From Lentimicrobiaceae bacterium (lineage in GTDB: Bacteria; Bacteroidota; Bacteroidia; Bacteroidales; JAGONC01): a stretch of DNA of 64,000 nt. The notes beneath the pieces are model-generated. The model had not been told where the DNA came from and did not search any database. It saw only the letters and a program-made list of their open reading frames with translations. How positions within the stretch are numbered: the stretch's first letter is position 1; the number at the start of each line of letters is the position of its first letter. The DNA lies in contig JAGONC010000007.1 of assembly GCA_017993235.1 (NCBI GenBank), positions 1-64,000 on the forward strand. The letters run 5' to 3'. Of the stretch, positions 17,523-25,486 are shown one piece after another. Position numbers and translations under genes: made by a program.

Positions 17523-18566
17523 ATGAAAGGCGTAAAGAAAAACCTGCTCAGGCACCTCAGGGACATCGTCATTGTTACGGTCGTTGGAACGTTGGTGTCC
17601 CTGCTTTTTATCCTGAATGAACTGACCTGGCACAATGTACTGGTCAACATGGGCTACTGTGCCATTCTGGGTACCGTCATCTGGAAAGGGAACGAGATCC
17701 TTTGTTATTGGATTGAAAGAAAGTACCCCTGGAAGATCAATCCAGGTAAAACACTAATAGTCAATATTATATTGACAATACCAGTGTCCATCATTCTTAT
17801 CTTCCTGGTCAATTTCGGTTGGTTCAGCATGGTCTATAAGCTTGATTTCTGGCAGTTTTTTCTGAAGCAGGGAGGCTATTGGCTGGTGGTCATTCAGTTG
17901 TTGGTCACGATCATCATCACCCTAACGCTTTATGTCGGAGACTTTTTCAGATCCTGGCGTGAGTCCGTCAAAAGGGAGGAACAATTTAAACGCGAGAGCC
18001 TTTCTTTTCAGTTCGAATCATTGAAGAACCAGGTCAACCCGCATTTTCTTTTCAACAGCCTGAACGTACTGAGTTCCCTGGTCATGAAAGACCAGGAGAA
18101 GTCAGTGCAGTTTATCCGGCAACTTTCGGAAGTGTACCGTTACGTGTTGGAGTTGAAGGATAAGGAAGTGGTGGAGTTGGGAACGGAGATGAGGTTTGTG
18201 CAATCGTATGTTTATTTGCAAAAGATCCGTTATGCCGATAACCTTCACGTTGAGCTGGATCCAGAACTGGAAAAGCATTATTTAAAGCAGGTCATTCCTA
18301 TATCCGTTCAGATGCTGGTCGAAAATGCGATCAAGCATAACATCGTCTCAGGGGATGAACCCCTGACGGTAAGGATCATGGTGGAGGATGGGTACCTGGT
18401 GGTCAGAAACAACCTGCAGGTCAGGACAACGATTCCGGAATCAGGGAGTATCGGTCTGAAGAATATCAAATCGCGGTATGAATATCTGACGGAGAAGGAG
18501 TTCATCATTGTGAATGACGGGAAGGATTTTGTGGTGAGGATGCCATTGATCCATTTGAAGGGATAA
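17523..18566 (+). CDS. LytS-type sensor histidine kinase
   Basis: The 347-residue protein has four hydrophobic segments in its first 140 residues. A coiled linker follows, then the His_kinase domain with VNPHFLFNSLN (H174 is the expected phosphorylated histidine). A GHKL-type ATPase region follows with MLVENAIKHNI (N box) and GSIGLKNIKSRYEYL (G box). No periplasmic sensor domain is present, so the signal is probably sensed within or near the membrane. The LytTR regulator gene is 95 bases downstream, separated by hairpin repeats that could reduce read-through. The target genes are unknown. Confidence 0.92.
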   Translation: MKGVKKNLLRHLRDIVIVTVVGTLVSLLFILNELTWHNVLVNMGYCAILGTVIWKGNEILCYWIERKYPWKINPGKTLIVNIILTIPVSIILIFLVNFGWFSMVYKLDFWQFFLKQGGYWLVVIQLLVTIIITLTLYVGDFFRSWRESVKREEQFKRESLSFQFESLKNQVNPHFLFNSLNVLSSLVMKDQEKSVQFIRQLSEVYRYVLELKDKEVVELGTEMRFVQSYVYLQKIRYADNLHVELDPELEKHYLKQVIPISVQMLVENAIKHNIVSGDEPLTVRIMVEDGYLVVRNNLQVRTTIPESGSIGLKNIKSRYEYLTEKEFIIVNDGKDFVVRMPLIHLKG

Positions 18567-18640
18567 CATCCCACGCTGAGGGATGTCATCCCTTATTACC
18601 CCTCCCCCGACCCCTCCCCTGCCAGCAGGGGAGGAGTGCA
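18567..18640. repeat. Stem-loop cluster between kinase and regulator genes
   Basis: CATCCC and GGGATG (18567-18585) form one hairpin immediately after the kinase stop codon. A second hairpin, CCTCCCCTGC/GCAGGGGAGG (18613-18634), belongs to a C-rich/G-rich repeat whose near-copy lies at 49951-50002. These could attenuate transcription between the two genes. Confidence 0.65.
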
Positions 18641-18661
18641 GGAGGGTATAAAAAAATACCT

Positions 18662-19429
18662 ATGAACGTTATCATCGTTGAAGACGAAAAGCTGGCTGCC
18701 GAGTACCTGCGTGGGCTGATCCGCAGGTATGATCCCGGGATCGAGGTGATCTTTGAGGCGGACTCGGTTAAAAAAACCGTTCAGTGGTTTGATGCAGGCG
18801 GAAAACCTGACCTTGCCTTTTTGGACATCCAGCTAGCCGACGGGCTGAGCTTTGAGATCTTTGACAGAACAACGGTCACCTGCCCGGTGATCTTTACTAC
18901 GGCTTACAACGAGTACGCCCTGCGGGCGTTCAAGGTCAACAGCATTGACTATCTGCTCAAGCCTATTGACCCGGCTGACCTGAAAAAGGCCATCGACAGG
19001 TTCAGGACAGGCTGGCTTAGGGAATCCCCGGATACGACCGCCCATCGGCTGGATACCATCGACCGTCTTCTGCATCAGTTTACAAAAACATATAAATCAC
19101 GCTTCATCGTGAAGGTGGGCGAACACCTCCGGCCGGTCACCGTGGAGGAAATCCTTTACTTTTACAGCCTGGACAAGGCTACCTACTTCGCCACGGCCGA
19201 GAACCGCCATTACCCGGCGGATTTCTCGCTGGAGTACCTGGAAGAGATCATTGATCCCGGGAGGTTTTTCCGGATCAACCGCAAATATATGATCAGCCTG
19301 CCTGCCATTCTGGACATCGTCAGCTACTCCAACAGCCGGCTGAAGATCAGGCTGAAGCATTCCACCGATGAGGATGTCATCGTTAGCCGGGAGAAGGTAT
19401 CTGAGTTCAAGCAATGGCTGGACCGGTGA
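18662..19429 (+). CDS. LytTR-family response regulator
   Basis: The 255-residue protein has a receiver domain (1-120) with acidic pocket E7-D8 and phosphoacceptor D55 in LAFLDIQL. VNSIDYLLKPID carries the conserved Lys-Pro. A LytTR DNA-binding domain follows (about 150-255), including FFRINRKYMISLPAI and VSREKVSEFKQWL. It is the partner of the LytS-type kinase upstream. LytTR proteins bind pairs of short direct repeats upstream of their targets; none could be identified here with confidence. The palindromic element begins one base after the stop codon. Confidence 0.93.
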   Translation: MNVIIVEDEKLAAEYLRGLIRRYDPGIEVIFEADSVKKTVQWFDAGGKPDLAFLDIQLADGLSFEIFDRTTVTCPVIFTTAYNEYALRAFKVNSIDYLLKPIDPADLKKAIDRFRTGWLRESPDTTAHRLDTIDRLLHQFTKTYKSRFIVKVGEHLRPVTVEEILYFYSLDKATYFATAENRHYPADFSLEYLEEIIDPGRFFRINRKYMISLPAILDIVSYSNSRLKIRLKHSTDEDVIVSREKVSEFKQWLDR

Positions 19430-19430
19430 A

Positions 19431-19587
19431 GAATATCCAACATACGAACATACGAAGTTGAAGTAGAACTGAAAGGCGAAGGAGATTGGTGATTTAAAGT
19501 CAGAATTCTGACTTCGTCAATTCAATCATCAATCGCCTTCTACTTTAACTTCGCCTTCTACTTCGTATGTTCGTATATTGGATATTC
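19431..19587. mobile_element. MITE-like palindromic element, copy 1
   Basis: This is a 157-bp imperfect palindrome. It begins GAATATCCAACATACGAACA and its right end is the near-perfect complement (27 of the first 28 bases). Internal blocks GAAGTAGAA and GGCGAAGG/CGATTG recur on both arms. A second copy lies at 62956-63119. It carries no gene. It lies between convergent genes and overlaps the 3' end of the symporter gene, supplying that gene's last 14 codons and its stop. The length and terminal inverted repeats fit a miniature inverted-repeat element; no transposase source is in the window. Confidence 0.75.
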
Positions 19588-20798
19588 GGCAGCGCCTCCC
19601 CTTCCGACCGTGCCACGACCACCGCTCCACAGGTATCGCCCAGCACATTCACGGTCGTTCGGAACATGTCGAGGATACGGTCGACGGCCAGGATAAGACC
19701 GATCCCTTCCAAGGGCAGCCCAACGGCGGACAGCACGATGGTCATCATGACCAGTCCCGCCATGGGTACACCCGCTGAACCGATGGCAGCCAGCAGTGCA
19801 GTGAAGACCACCACGACCTGCTGCACCACGGTCAGGGGGATCCCATACGCCTGGGCGATGAACATGGCCGCCACGCATTCGTAAGCGGCCGTCCCGTTCA
19901 TGTTGATGGTGGCTCCGAGGGGCAGTGTGAAGCTGGTAATCCGGTTGGAAACACCGCAGTTGTGTTCCACCGCTTCCATGGATAAAGGAAGTGTCGCGTT
20001 GGAGGAGGCGGTAGTGAAGGCAGTAAGTAAGGGTGTGGAGATGGAGCGGTAGTGTTTCAGCGGATTGACACGGCCAATGAGTAAAATGATCAGCGGCAGA
20101 AAGACTATTGAATGGATCGCCAATCCGCTGATGACAACGATCATGTACAATCCCAGCCGGGAGAACAATTCACCCAGGTCGCTCTGTTCTGAAACGATGC
20201 GGGCTACGATGGCAAAGATACCCAGGGGGGCAAACCGAATCACGAACATGGTTATCTTCATCATGAGATCGAAAGTGGCGTTGAAAAAATCGGTCAGGAT
20301 GGCTTTATGGCTGGGCGACAGCTTCATGATGAAATAACCCATGAGGATCGCCACAAAAATCGTTGCCAGCATCTCGTTTTCGGCAAAGGCCTTGAAGATG
20401 CTGGTCGGAACGATGTGGATAAGGGTGTCTCCAAATGATCGTTCCACTGACTCCAGGGCTTCGATCTTCTGACTGAAGCCCAGGTCGGCCCCAACACCCG
20501 GCTTGATCAGATTGACCAGGAACAATCCGGTCACAATGGCCAGCAGCGTCGTAAACATATAAAATGCGAACGTTTTCATGGCAATTCTTCCCAGCCTTTC
20601 AGCCGTGCCAATATTGGTCACTCCCGATATCAGCGAACTCAGGATCAACGGGATGACGATCATCAACATCCCTCTCAGAAAAAGATCTCCTATCCAGGCG
20701 ATGTACCGGACATACTCTTTGAGAAATGCGCCACACAACACTCCCAATGCTAACCCGATCAGTATCTGCCAATGCAGCTTCAGTTTGAGGATTTTCAT
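19545..20798 (-). CDS. Dicarboxylate/amino acid:cation symporter (DAACS, GltP/GltT-like)
   Basis: The 417-residue protein has the full fold of sodium- or proton-coupled glutamate/aspartate/C4-dicarboxylate carriers. The first hairpin loop carries TASSNATLPLSM, TM7 has GATINMNGTAAYE, and TM8 has DRILDMFRTTVNVLGD, whose Asp and Arg-Thr residues bind substrate and cation. The Arg in TM8 resembles acidic amino-acid transporters, but the exact substrate is not certain. The last 14 residues (PNIQYTNIRSRRRS) and the stop codon come from the palindromic element. The original tail has therefore been replaced. It is divergent from a TetR-type regulator, which may control it. Confidence 0.92.
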   Translation of the reverse strand: MKILKLKLHWQILIGLALGVLCGAFLKEYVRYIAWIGDLFLRGMLMIVIPLILSSLISGVTNIGTAERLGRIAMKTFAFYMFTTLLAIVTGLFLVNLIKPGVGADLGFSQKIEALESVERSFGDTLIHIVPTSIFKAFAENEMLATIFVAILMGYFIMKLSPSHKAILTDFFNATFDLMMKITMFVIRFAPLGIFAIVARIVSEQSDLGELFSRLGLYMIVVISGLAIHSIVFLPLIILLIGRVNPLKHYRSISTPLLTAFTTASSNATLPLSMEAVEHNCGVSNRITSFTLPLGATINMNGTAAYECVAAMFIAQAYGIPLTVVQQVVVVFTALLAAIGSAGVPMAGLVMMTIVLSAVGLPLEGIGLILAVDRILDMFRTTVNVLGDTCGAVVVARSEGEALPNIQYTNIRSRRRS

Positions 20799-20823
20799 AT
20801 TTTCTTGGCTTGATGAGGCAAAA

Positions 20824-20858
20824 TTGCAAAAAATTGTATTTTTAAATTAATTTTGCAG
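20824..20858. promoter_or_regulatory. Possible operator in the symporter/TetR divergent region
   Basis: TGCAAAA (20825-20831) and TTTTGCA (20851-20857) form an inverted repeat in the 63-bp space between the divergent starts. TetR proteins usually bind palindromes of this kind next to their own gene. This is inference from position and symmetry only. Confidence 0.3.
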
Positions 20859-20861
20859 CAC

Positions 20862-21521
20862 ATGAAAGTTGCGGTCAGGAAACAAACAATTACGATTGAT
20901 CCTGTTTTTCAGAAGATCATGGAGTCAGCCAGGGATCTTACTGAAAGAAAAGGAGTGAAGGGATTTTCGCTGGCGGATCTGTGCCATGAGGTGGAAATCT
21001 CGCCGAACACCCTTTATCAATACATTGATAATGAACATGATCTGGTGCAGAAGATCCTTGCTTTTGAGCGGGAGAGCTTCAGGATCATCTTCGATGAATA
21101 TGATTTTGACGGGGTAAATTCCATTGATATATTGTTGACGGTAAGCAAGGAAATAAGCCGGAATTTTAAAAATATCAATCCCTCCACGACCTTCGACCTG
21201 AAAAAATACTATCCGGAGATCTATCAGGATCATTTCCAGAAGCGGGTTGATTTTATTTTTGAACAGATCAAGCTCAATATTCAGAAGGGGATCAATCAGG
21301 GTATGTACAGGGAAGATCTGAGCATTGAACTGGTTGCCCGGCTATACATCAGCAGACTGATCGATATTCACAATCCTGACTTTTTCCCGCCCGAACGATT
21401 TTCCTTTTCGATGCTTTTTGAAGTGATGTTTGAAAGTTTCATCCGGAGCATTGTCAAATCCGAAGGTCTCCGGTATTTTGAGGAAAAGATCAAAACAAAC
21501 GAGTTTTCATCCCTCAGATAA
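20862..21521 (+). CDS. TetR-family transcriptional regulator
   Basis: From the ATG at 20862 the protein has 219 residues. The N-terminal helix-turn-helix is clear: GFSLADLCHEVEISPNTLYQ then YIDNEHDLVQKIL (about 30-65). The C-terminal ligand-binding domain is helical and unlike any I can name. TetR proteins usually repress a neighbouring gene until a small molecule binds. The obvious candidate here is the divergent symporter gene. A TTG nine bases upstream could also start the frame, but the ATG is preferred. Confidence 0.88.
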   Translation: MKVAVRKQTITIDPVFQKIMESARDLTERKGVKGFSLADLCHEVEISPNTLYQYIDNEHDLVQKILAFERESFRIIFDEYDFDGVNSIDILLTVSKEISRNFKNINPSTTFDLKKYYPEIYQDHFQKRVDFIFEQIKLNIQKGINQGMYREDLSIELVARLYISRLIDIHNPDFFPPERFSFSMLFEVMFESFIRSIVKSEGLRYFEEKIKTNEFSSLR

Positions 21522-21566
21522 AAATAGCAGCCTGATTTTTTAGTAAGAAATCCCCGTGCCCCTGGT

Positions 21567-24215
21567 CTAACCGGGATACTGAAGATCCAGCGTATCCTCA
21601 TTCTCCCATTCGATATTGAACTTTGGGCCTTTGATCTTTTTCTGATCCTTTTTATTGGGGACCGAATCCTGCTCATCCTCTTCCCACTGGATCCTGAAAT
21701 TAGGTTGTTCCCTGTAATTTATTTTTTCGGTATTTGCTGCATCTCCCCTGTTGATGCTGAATTCTTTCTGAAGGGCTGCCTTAAGTTCCTGCCGCTCATG
21801 CTGCAGGTCTTTTGCCAGCTTCTCCTTCCATGCAGGGCCGTCAAAACTGAATCTGGGATGATCTGTGGTTCCCGTCATGGCAACGTACAACCGTGTCCGT
21901 CCCAATCCATCGTCCTTCACCACACCAAATTCCCGCTGCGTATCGGGTTTGACTTTTTTAGAAAGCAGCTGGGAAATCAACAGGTTGAGATGGTAGTCGA
22001 TCTCATTGCTGAACGTATGTGTGCCGTAAAGGGTCAGTTCCAGTGGATTGGATCTGATTTCCATCTCAGGTATGATAATGGTGCTGTTCCGGATCTCGAT
22101 AAGGTTTTTTAATTCCGAGAACCGGATATGTTTCAGGTCATCCAGGTCCAGAACACCAGCCAGCTTGTAAAGAGGTGCATACCCGATCAGTTCCCCGGAT
22201 GTCACCGTGATCTGCCCCAGGGTGTAAATGCTTTTTGCATCAAGGGTCAGGTTCCGGGTTAGTTTGGATGAATAGAACACATCCGCGTCAACATAACCGC
22301 GAAGATGTTGATCGGTCAGGTCGCTCTGACCAAAATTACGGAAATCGTGAAACAACTGCCGGATATCAATATGGTTCAACCGGACATTGCACCGGAAAAG
22401 ATAAAGATGGTCGTTCACCGGATTCAGATCCAGCCCGGCGGTTATGGTCCCCTGCATGGAGGAGAAAGTAAGGTCATTCAGGGTGATCCGCTGGTCACGC
22501 ATGATCAGTCTGGTCTGAATCCCGGAAGCCGAAAAGTCATCCAGCAGGAATGACTGAATGGCAACGTCTGCATTCAGTATGATGTTCGATGGAAGGCTGA
22601 AAATATAACCCGAAGTGCCTGAATTCCGATTCCTGTTCATGAATTCATTCATATTCAGTTGGTTGGAATTCAATGAAAGATCCATTTTAAGGATTTCACC
22701 CGTTGAAAAGATCGCTGGAAGATAATTCAGGATCATTCCCCTGACCTGGTAATCGCTGGTTTCGGTCTTTCCTGATAAATCCTGAATCGTAAGAAGCTGA
22801 TTGTCGAAACGAAATACTGCACGGACGTCACGGCATTTCAACGGACTCATTTTTATAATGATACGGTCAGCGAAGAGATCTGCATTACCCTGAATCCTCC
22901 AGTCGAGCAGGTCATGAGCGTTCATTTTATTAAAACTATTCAATGGTCCTTTCATTTCCACCTGCATGTTGAGCCTTCCTTTGATTTCCTGAAGGGTGTC
23001 AAAAGGCAGAAGATCTGCCAGGCTGCGTAGTCCCAGGTCCACATCGGCCTTAAGGCTGACAACGGGGTGTTTCAGCTGGGTAAGTCTCAGGAATCCTTCC
23101 ACCCGGCCATCACCCAGGGATGCCTGAAGCCTGTCGATGCTCAGTTCATCCGTGGCATTGTTCCCTTTTGCAGCGTGAAGGGAATAACTGCCTTCCGCAA
23201 GGATGTCAGTGAACCTGACCTTCGATTTCTCCGGGCCCAGCTTTCCTTTGGCCAGGCGGAAATTCATCTGAAGACCGGGAACCGAACCTGCACTCATTTT
23301 TCCCTTGATCGCCATGGTTGCTGACACCTGTCCATCCACGGAGATTTTATTCATCCATGACAGGTATTCCGATGGTATCAAACTAAGGCATTCCTTCAGA
23401 GGAGCTTCTGCCATACGGATGTTAAGATCCATCTCCTGACCCTCCATCATTGGAACGGTGCCATCGGTTGTAAATGTCAGCAGGCCTGTCCGGATCATCC
23501 CCTCCCTGATCCGCAGGACCTGGTCGTTGTTATTGACGGATACGCTCGCATACAATTCCCTGTCCCGTAGATAGATTTTATCATTCGTTTTGATCAGTCT
23601 GGCCAAAAAGTTTCCCCTGACAGTAAGATCAAAATTTTCCTCACTGATATTGCCTTTTGCCCTGCTCTCGTTCACCCGGATGGTATACCTATCGCCGTTC
23701 CGCCTGTTTTGCCAGGATACGTCAATCATCCGAAGGATCACTTCACGGATTTCGATGGCAAAATTGCCTGGTTCAGCGTCAGAAGAGGGTTTCCAAAAAT
23801 GAAAATTATCACTGCCATCTTCAAACACGATCAGGTTGATACGGGCATTCTCCATTTTAACGATTTCCAGGTTATATTTTTTGTGCAGGACATCCATGAT
23901 GCTGAACCGCATGGAAAATGCATCGGTATGAAGCAGGTCATTGCCTTCGGCCCGGTTGAGGGGATCGGTGATCCTGACATCCTTTAAATTGACGGAGATC
24001 ATCGGGAAATGAGCCAGCAGGGAGATCCGGATTTTGCCGGTCCGGACTTCCGCCGTCAGGTTTTTGTTGATTTCATGGATAATGGCCTGCTGAATGGAGT
24101 CCTTATAAATCAGGAAAAGGACAGTCCCTGTTAAGAGGCTTCCTCCGATGACGATCAGGAGGATGATAAGCACCCTTTTCAGGATTTTCAGCGTGCGTGG
24201 TATGATGGGATGCAT
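21567..24215 (-). CDS. AsmA-like envelope protein
   Basis: The 882-residue protein has one N-terminal membrane helix (about 13-34). A long beta-rich periplasmic region follows, opening with the AsmA-type phrase GKIRISLLAHFPMISVNLKD and ending in an AsmA C-terminal domain (about 600-800). Proteins of this superfamily form extended grooves that carry phospholipid between the inner and outer membranes, or influence outer-membrane assembly. The basic/acidic tail after about residue 800 (EEDEQDSVPNKKDQKKIKG) looks disordered. It stands alone on its strand, divergent from the epimerase gene. Confidence 0.82.
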   Translation of the reverse strand: MHPIIPRTLKILKRVLIILLIVIGGSLLTGTVLFLIYKDSIQQAIIHEINKNLTAEVRTGKIRISLLAHFPMISVNLKDVRITDPLNRAEGNDLLHTDAFSMRFSIMDVLHKKYNLEIVKMENARINLIVFEDGSDNFHFWKPSSDAEPGNFAIEIREVILRMIDVSWQNRRNGDRYTIRVNESRAKGNISEENFDLTVRGNFLARLIKTNDKIYLRDRELYASVSVNNNDQVLRIREGMIRTGLLTFTTDGTVPMMEGQEMDLNIRMAEAPLKECLSLIPSEYLSWMNKISVDGQVSATMAIKGKMSAGSVPGLQMNFRLAKGKLGPEKSKVRFTDILAEGSYSLHAAKGNNATDELSIDRLQASLGDGRVEGFLRLTQLKHPVVSLKADVDLGLRSLADLLPFDTLQEIKGRLNMQVEMKGPLNSFNKMNAHDLLDWRIQGNADLFADRIIIKMSPLKCRDVRAVFRFDNQLLTIQDLSGKTETSDYQVRGMILNYLPAIFSTGEILKMDLSLNSNQLNMNEFMNRNRNSGTSGYIFSLPSNIILNADVAIQSFLLDDFSASGIQTRLIMRDQRITLNDLTFSSMQGTITAGLDLNPVNDHLYLFRCNVRLNHIDIRQLFHDFRNFGQSDLTDQHLRGYVDADVFYSSKLTRNLTLDAKSIYTLGQITVTSGELIGYAPLYKLAGVLDLDDLKHIRFSELKNLIEIRNSTIIIPEMEIRSNPLELTLYGTHTFSNEIDYHLNLLISQLLSKKVKPDTQREFGVVKDDGLGRTRLYVAMTGTTDHPRFSFDGPAWKEKLAKDLQHERQELKAALQKEFSINRGDAANTEKINYREQPNFRIQWEEDEQDSVPNKKDQKKIKGPKFNIEWENEDTLDLQYPG

Positions 24216-24297
24216 GAATCTATCTTCTCAGGCATAACGTCAGCCATGGTCAAATGTTTTAATTCTGCAAATTACGATGAAAAATTCTACCTTTGCC

Positions 24298-24305
24298 TAG
24301 ATGTA
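24298..24305 (+). promoter_or_regulatory. -7 element for the epimerase gene
   Basis: TACCTTTG on the plus strand matches TAnnTTTG, 17 bases before the start codon at 24323. Confidence 0.5.
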
Positions 24306-24322
24306 ACCAAGAACGGTATCCC

Positions 24323-24745
24323 ATGAACGTCACACATATTGAACACCTTGGCATTGCAGTCAATAGCCTGACCGATGCGGTTCCTTTTTTTGAAAAGATC
24401 CTGGGCGTTACCTGTTATGGGATTGAAGAGGTGAAGGATCAGAAGGTCAGGACCGCTTTTTTCCAGGTTGGTCAGACCAAAATTGAGCTCCTGGAATCTA
24501 CAGATCCGGAGGGGCCCATTGGCCGGTTCATTGAGAAAAAAGGCGAAGGGATCCATCATATCGCTTTTGCGGTGGAGGATATCGGGGACGCGCTACTGCA
24601 GGCAGAATCCCTGGATATTCAACTGATCGACACGGTTCCCCGGAAAGGAGCAGAAGGTCTGTCGATCGGATTTCTGCACCCAAAATCAACGCACGGGGTG
24701 TTGATGGAGTTGTGCGGGAGGGGAGTCATGAAGCATGAAACATGA
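24323..24745 (+). CDS. mce: Methylmalonyl-CoA epimerase
   Basis: The 140-residue protein is a two-module glyoxalase-fold (VOC) metalloenzyme that interconverts the (R) and (S) forms of methylmalonyl-CoA in the propionate/succinate pathway. The metal ligands are visible: the His in THIEHLGIAV, the His in GIHHIAFAVED, and Glu residues in KIELLES and VLMELCG. The start is set at 24323, where MNVTHIEHLG matches the family N-terminus, rather than at 24293. The mutase genes are not in the window. The stop codon lies inside a perfect 22-bp palindrome. Confidence 0.92.
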   Translation: MNVTHIEHLGIAVNSLTDAVPFFEKILGVTCYGIEEVKDQKVRTAFFQVGQTKIELLESTDPEGPIGRFIEKKGEGIHHIAFAVEDIGDALLQAESLDIQLIDTVPRKGAEGLSIGFLHPKSTHGVLMELCGRGVMKHET

Positions 24746-24759
24746 AATATTTCATGTTT
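24738..24759. repeat. Perfect 22-bp palindrome at the end of the epimerase gene
   Basis: AAACATGAAAT followed by ATTTCATGTTT is fully symmetric and overlaps the epimerase stop codon; the next bases are TGTTC. It could act as a terminator-like hairpin with a weak T-rich tail. A protein-binding site is equally possible. Confidence 0.5.
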
Positions 24760-24798
24760 TGTTCTTCATAATATGTACTGTGATAAAATACTCATAGA

Positions 24799-25410
24799 AT
24801 GTTGACCATAGGCATTGCCGGCGGTTCAGGATGCGGGAAATCAACGGTGGTCAAGGAGATCATCCGGCGGCTTCCCAAGGACTCCGTCACGATCATACCA
24901 CAGGATGCCTACTATAAGGACCACGGGCATCTTTCTGCGGAGGAGCGGAAACGGATCAATTTTGATCATCCTTCTTCTATTGAGTTCAGCCTTCTGGCTC
25001 ATCACCTGGATCTGCTCCGGAAAGGACTGTCCGTCGAAATGCCTGTCTATTCCTATATCACCTGTGCCCGTTCAAAGGAAACCATCACCATATCTCCCAG
25101 CAAGGTGGTCATTGTGGAAGGGATCCTGGTGCTGACCAATCCGTTAATGCGTAAAAAGCTGGATATCAAGGTATATGTGGATGCTGACCCGGATGACCGG
25201 CTGATCCGGATCATCCGCCGGGATATTGAAGAAAGGGGGAGGTCGTACAAGGAGGTGCTCACACATTACGAAAGGTATGTTAAACCCATGCATTTACTGT
25301 TTATCGAATCCTCAAAGCGGTACGCCGATATCATCGTTCCCCAGGGAGGCACAAACCATATTGCCATTGATATCCTGACATCCCGGATCAGGATGAAACT
25401 GGCAGAGTAG
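24799..25410 (+). CDS. udk: Uridine kinase
   Basis: The 203-residue protein phosphorylates uridine and cytidine to their monophosphates in pyrimidine salvage. The P-loop GGSGCGKST spans about residues 8-16. IIPQDAYYKD and the phrase INFDHPSS match the nucleoside-binding part of the family. VVIVEGILVL and YVDADPDDRLIRIIRRDI give the remaining core strands and the lid. The length is normal (about 200-215). It stands 53 bases after the epimerase gene on the same strand. Confidence 0.93.
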   Translation: MLTIGIAGGSGCGKSTVVKEIIRRLPKDSVTIIPQDAYYKDHGHLSAEERKRINFDHPSSIEFSLLAHHLDLLRKGLSVEMPVYSYITCARSKETITISPSKVVIVEGILVLTNPLMRKKLDIKVYVDADPDDRLIRIIRRDIEERGRSYKEVLTHYERYVKPMHLLFIESSKRYADIIVPQGGTNHIAIDILTSRIRMKLAE

Positions 25411-25486
25411 GGAAGGGAACCATACCTTAACCCCATTTGTATGAACAATTACCCGATTTGAATGTTAACTTTCCAAACCATTCGCT

